DNA of 7,055 bases, taken from assembly GCA_013698135.1 (NCBI GenBank), contig JACCVM010000172.1, positions 1-7,055 of the forward strand, in the 5' to 3' direction. The notes below the pieces were generated by a model. The model was given only the letters and a program-made list of their open reading frames with translations, ran no database searches and was not told the origin of the DNA. Position 1 is the stretch's first letter. Each line of letters starts with the position of its first letter. A program made the position numbers and the translations under genes. Source of the stretch: Euzebyaceae bacterium. GTDB taxonomy: Bacteria; Actinomycetota; Nitriliruptoria; Euzebyales; Egibacteraceae. Shown here one piece after another: positions 6,501 to 7,055 of this stretch.

Positions 6501-7055
6501 GACCATCGCCAGCTCACGGTCGAGCAGGTCACGGTGGCGGTCCCCAACGTCGGCGTAGCGCTCGGCCAAACCGGCCTCGCAGCGGGCGCGCAGCGCGGCC
6601 AACGGGTCATCGCCGCAGGCAACGAAGTCAGGGACGTGCAAGACGCCGAGGCCGAGATCGACCCGGCAGGCGTCCGCCGCCCAGGCGGCGTTGGCGATCG
6701 CGTCGGGCCGCTCGGCGAACACCCGAGCCATCTCGTCGGCGGTCTTGAGGTACCCCTCGGCGTTGCGGCGGCTGGCGTGGCGGGGATCCAGCGGCACCTG
6801 CTGGCGCACGGCGTCCATCACGTCGGCGATCCGCGCCCCAGCGGGCGTCAGGTAGCGCGGCGCCTGGTGCGCCACGGCCCTCAGCCCCAGCCGGTCGGCG
6901 AGGGCGAACCGCACCCGCGCCCGCGTGTCGTCACCTGGCGCCAGATGGTGGGTCACCCCGACCAGCACCGACGAGGGCCCCACCAGCTCCATCCACCGCC
7001 GCGCCTCGGCCTCCGCTGCCCCAGGCCGCCCCGCATCCAGCAACCGGGCAACGGG
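3516..7055 (-). CDS. dnaE2: Error-prone DNA polymerase III alpha subunit (DnaE2 type), 5' end outside window
   Basis: The frame is open through the right edge, so the gene starts beyond 7055; the TTG at 7043 is not the start. Residues here are counted from that TTG. Residues 1-100 are the end of the PHP domain. The palm shows CRGSAAGS (209-216) and PDIDIDVE (248-255), where Asp251 and Asp253 match E. coli Asp401 and Asp403. KLDILAVRML (400-409) gives the third acid, Asp402. FGVIVYHEQVM (519-529) and FASFGFCKAHAAAF (587-600) are family landmarks. A helix-hairpin-helix region (799-852) and an OB fold (about 956-1036) follow. The tail PPRKLWHSSPGSAGG resembles the ends of actinobacterial DnaE2-type proteins. 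Two features are odd. There is a repeat-bearing insertion of about 120 residues (about 672-795), and a disordered, Gln/Glu- and Pro-rich extension (about 1051-1162). The main alternative is an additional, non-replicative DnaE copy of another class. Confidence 0.93.
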   Translation of the reverse strand, partial: PVARLLDAGRPGAAEAEARRWMELVGPSSVLVGVTHHLAPGDDTRARVRFALADRLGLRAVAHQAPRYLTPAGARIADVMDAVRQQVPLDPRHASRRNAEGYLKTADEMARVFAERPDAIANAAWAADACRVDLGLGVLHVPDFVACGDDPLAALRARCEAGLAERYADVGDRHRDLLDRELAMVAQLGLAPYFLTVAEIMDLIRGKQIMAACRGSAAGSVITYALRISDVDPVAHDLVFERFMNPYRDELPDIDIDVESARREDIYRELLERYGEDRVACVAMVDTFKARMAIREVGKALGMPANEVDYIAKSFPHVRAGDVRSAVAHLPEMRGLNLDRTHLALLFDVVERLDGFPRHIALHPCGVLLSDRTLRDRVPLERSANGFAMAQFDKDDVESLGLCKLDILAVRMLSSMTHCVEEVRRTRGEDLDFDRVAWDDADTYELIRSTRTLGMFQIESPGQRELVGKFQPEHLSDLVVDISLFRPGPVKGDMVGPFLQRRLGQSKVVYPHPLLEEALGETFGVIVYHEQVMRSVAALTGCDLATADLVRRRLGDPNELEDLHAWLVGGARQRGVPEAVAESLWHALAQFASFGFCKAHAAAFSVPTYRSAWLKAHYLPEFVAGLLTHDPGMYPRRLLLDDARQFGVAVLPLDINRSARDYRVERLPADEALALLGVRPAADASGCSCGHQCPDPHPVGAGVGGARPSGCSCGHQCPNPHPVGAGVGGARPSGCDCGRHCPDAHPVGGEVAGAEQGGEEIRTLEGRRLPRGWRWDAEGQNPVPASGFDKGGVPGEPGWRFGVRLALQDVAGIDDRMIESLLLARPFTSVGDLRRRGALSAPVAEALAHAGALDILGGVGLTEPGSGRVRTRRDLLLEVSERWSGLRRHQPTDPDAPEQLELLERPTSPGLTEYGLSEKVRAELEVLGIDASTHVIRFYDGLLDTLGVTRAVDMLSYRNGQRVRVAGVKVATQTPPVKSGQRIIFLSLDDATGVSDATFFESVHDRCAWTVFHSWLLVVEGTVHRTGRRGVSLNAEVVWDLRRLMHAWRDGSLDEALTQQGPQGSQAARDFSDQSPSGIHGAPGRSGLHLQPGVAAPSRIGPNGTTWADPADRHPGVDHGDLARLPRSHPAHPKHDTWQQEQQEQQEQRARPWRQRDQEAEDTDPPRKLWHSSPGSAGG
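3520..3538. terminator. Strong hairpin overlapping the dnaE2 stop codon
   Basis: CCCCCGGC (3520-3527) and GCCGGGGG (3531-3538) form a perfect 8-bp stem with a 3-base loop. On the minus strand it covers the last codons of dnaE2 (encoding PGSAGG) and ends one base before the TGA at 3518-3516. No T tract follows on either strand. It could be a U-less terminator or RNA stabiliser between dnaE2 and the kinase remnant. The stem also encodes the end of a conserved-looking peptide tail, so the structure may be a by-product of codon choice. Confidence 0.45.
3558..3893 (-). other. Low-complexity C-terminal extension of the polymerase
   Basis: After the OB fold and the segment VVWDLRRLMHAWRDG the protein runs for about 110 residues rich in Gln, Pro, Gly, Ser, Arg and Asp. 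There is no recognisable domain, and QQE repeats occur near its end. The conserved-looking RKLWHSSPGSAG tail then closes the protein. It is probably a flexible tether that presents the tail; this is inference from composition. Confidence 0.6.
3612..3643. repeat. 9-bp tandem repeat (QQE codons)
   Basis: CTGCTCYTG is repeated at 3612-3620, 3621-3629 and 3630-3638, with a partial copy to 3643. The last two full copies are identical and the first differs by one base. On the minus strand it encodes QQEQQEQQEQ in the polymerase extension. Copy-number changes would keep the frame. Confidence 0.93.
4657..4743. repeat. Short direct repeat flanking a segment of the polymerase insertion
   Basis: CGCCACCCC occurs at 4657-4665 and 4735-4743, 78 bp (26 codons) apart and in the same frame. 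Similar sequence extends leftward as CCGCACCCCGAAC and CCGCATCCCAG. On the minus strand these give GWRFG and GWRWD. The pattern resembles duplication at the edges of an inserted block, but short GC-rich matches like this can be chance. Confidence 0.4.
4815..5005. repeat. 72-bp tandem repeat, 2.65 copies, coding CxCxxxCxxxxH modules
   Basis: Copies are 4815-4886, 4887-4958 and a partial 4959-5005. Each begins GACTGGRTGCG and, except in the partial copy, ends CCCCCGCGCC. The period of 72 bp equals 24 codons. On the minus strand each copy encodes GCxCGxxCPxxHPVG, followed in the inner copies by AGVGGARPS. Cys and His are invariant at residues 683/685/689/693, 707/709/713/717 and 731/733/737/741. 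The 34-bp linker plus GACT is identical between copies, while the 38-bp core differs at 8 positions between copies 1 and 2. Confidence 0.97.
4819..5000. repeat. Three nested 38-bp inverted repeats, one per 72-bp unit
   Basis: At 4819-4856, 4891-4928 and 4963-5000 an outer arm GGGTGC pairs with GCACCC. An inner arm CGGACA pairs with TGTCCG around a 4-base loop, and a 5/5 internal loop separates the two stems. Copy 3 has both 6-bp stems perfect. Copy 2 has one outer mismatch (GGATGC). Copy 1 has one mismatch at the inner closing pair (CGTCCG). The spacing is exactly the same in all three, so each unit can fold as a hairpin in DNA or mRNA. Confidence 0.9.

Noticed and set aside
7041..7043. TTG as the start codon of the polymerase
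   Set aside because: The frame continues open to the window edge, and the first residues fall in the middle of a PHP domain, so the true start lies outside.

Overview
The window is GC-rich DNA, about 70% GC by eye, and nearly all of its real coding capacity is on the minus strand. The base composition, GTG and ATG starts, an actinobacterial-type second DNA polymerase III alpha subunit, and the first codons of a DUF3040-like protein all point to Actinomycetota. I cannot name a genus.

In minus-strand transcription order, from right to left, the layout is as follows. (1) A C-family DNA polymerase of the error-prone DnaE2 type (7055-3516), with its N-terminal PHP part cut off by the window edge. 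(2) A 528-bp gap (2988-3515) that holds no minus-strand gene but carries, on the plus strand, the wreck of a GAF-HisKA-HATPase sensor histidine kinase with two internal deletions. (3) dinB, DNA polymerase IV (2987-1809). (4) A crotonase-fold enoyl-CoA hydratase/isomerase (1759-968). (5) A five-helix membrane protein (853-380). (6) A small single-helix membrane protein (366-121). (7) The first 13 codons of a DUF3040-like gene running off the left edge (39-1).

The two polymerases suggest a translesion or mutagenic repair neighbourhood: a DnaE2-like polymerase beside a catalytically complete Y-family polymerase with a beta-clamp-binding motif. No imuA or imuB gene and no clear LexA box are visible. 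DUF3040 genes often lie near mraZ in actinobacteria, so the left edge may approach the division and cell-wall cluster. This is inference from 13 codons.

The most unusual signal is inside the polymerase gene. Between the polymerase core and the helix-hairpin-helix region there is an in-frame insertion of about 120 residues. It contains a 72-bp tandem repeat (two full copies plus 47 bp). Each copy carries a nested 38-bp inverted repeat and encodes a Cys-Cys-Cys-His peptide module. It resembles a coding palindromic element or a small metal-binding knuckle array placed within a DNA polymerase. The same protein has a C-terminal low-complexity extension with a 9-bp tandem repeat before a short conserved-looking tail.
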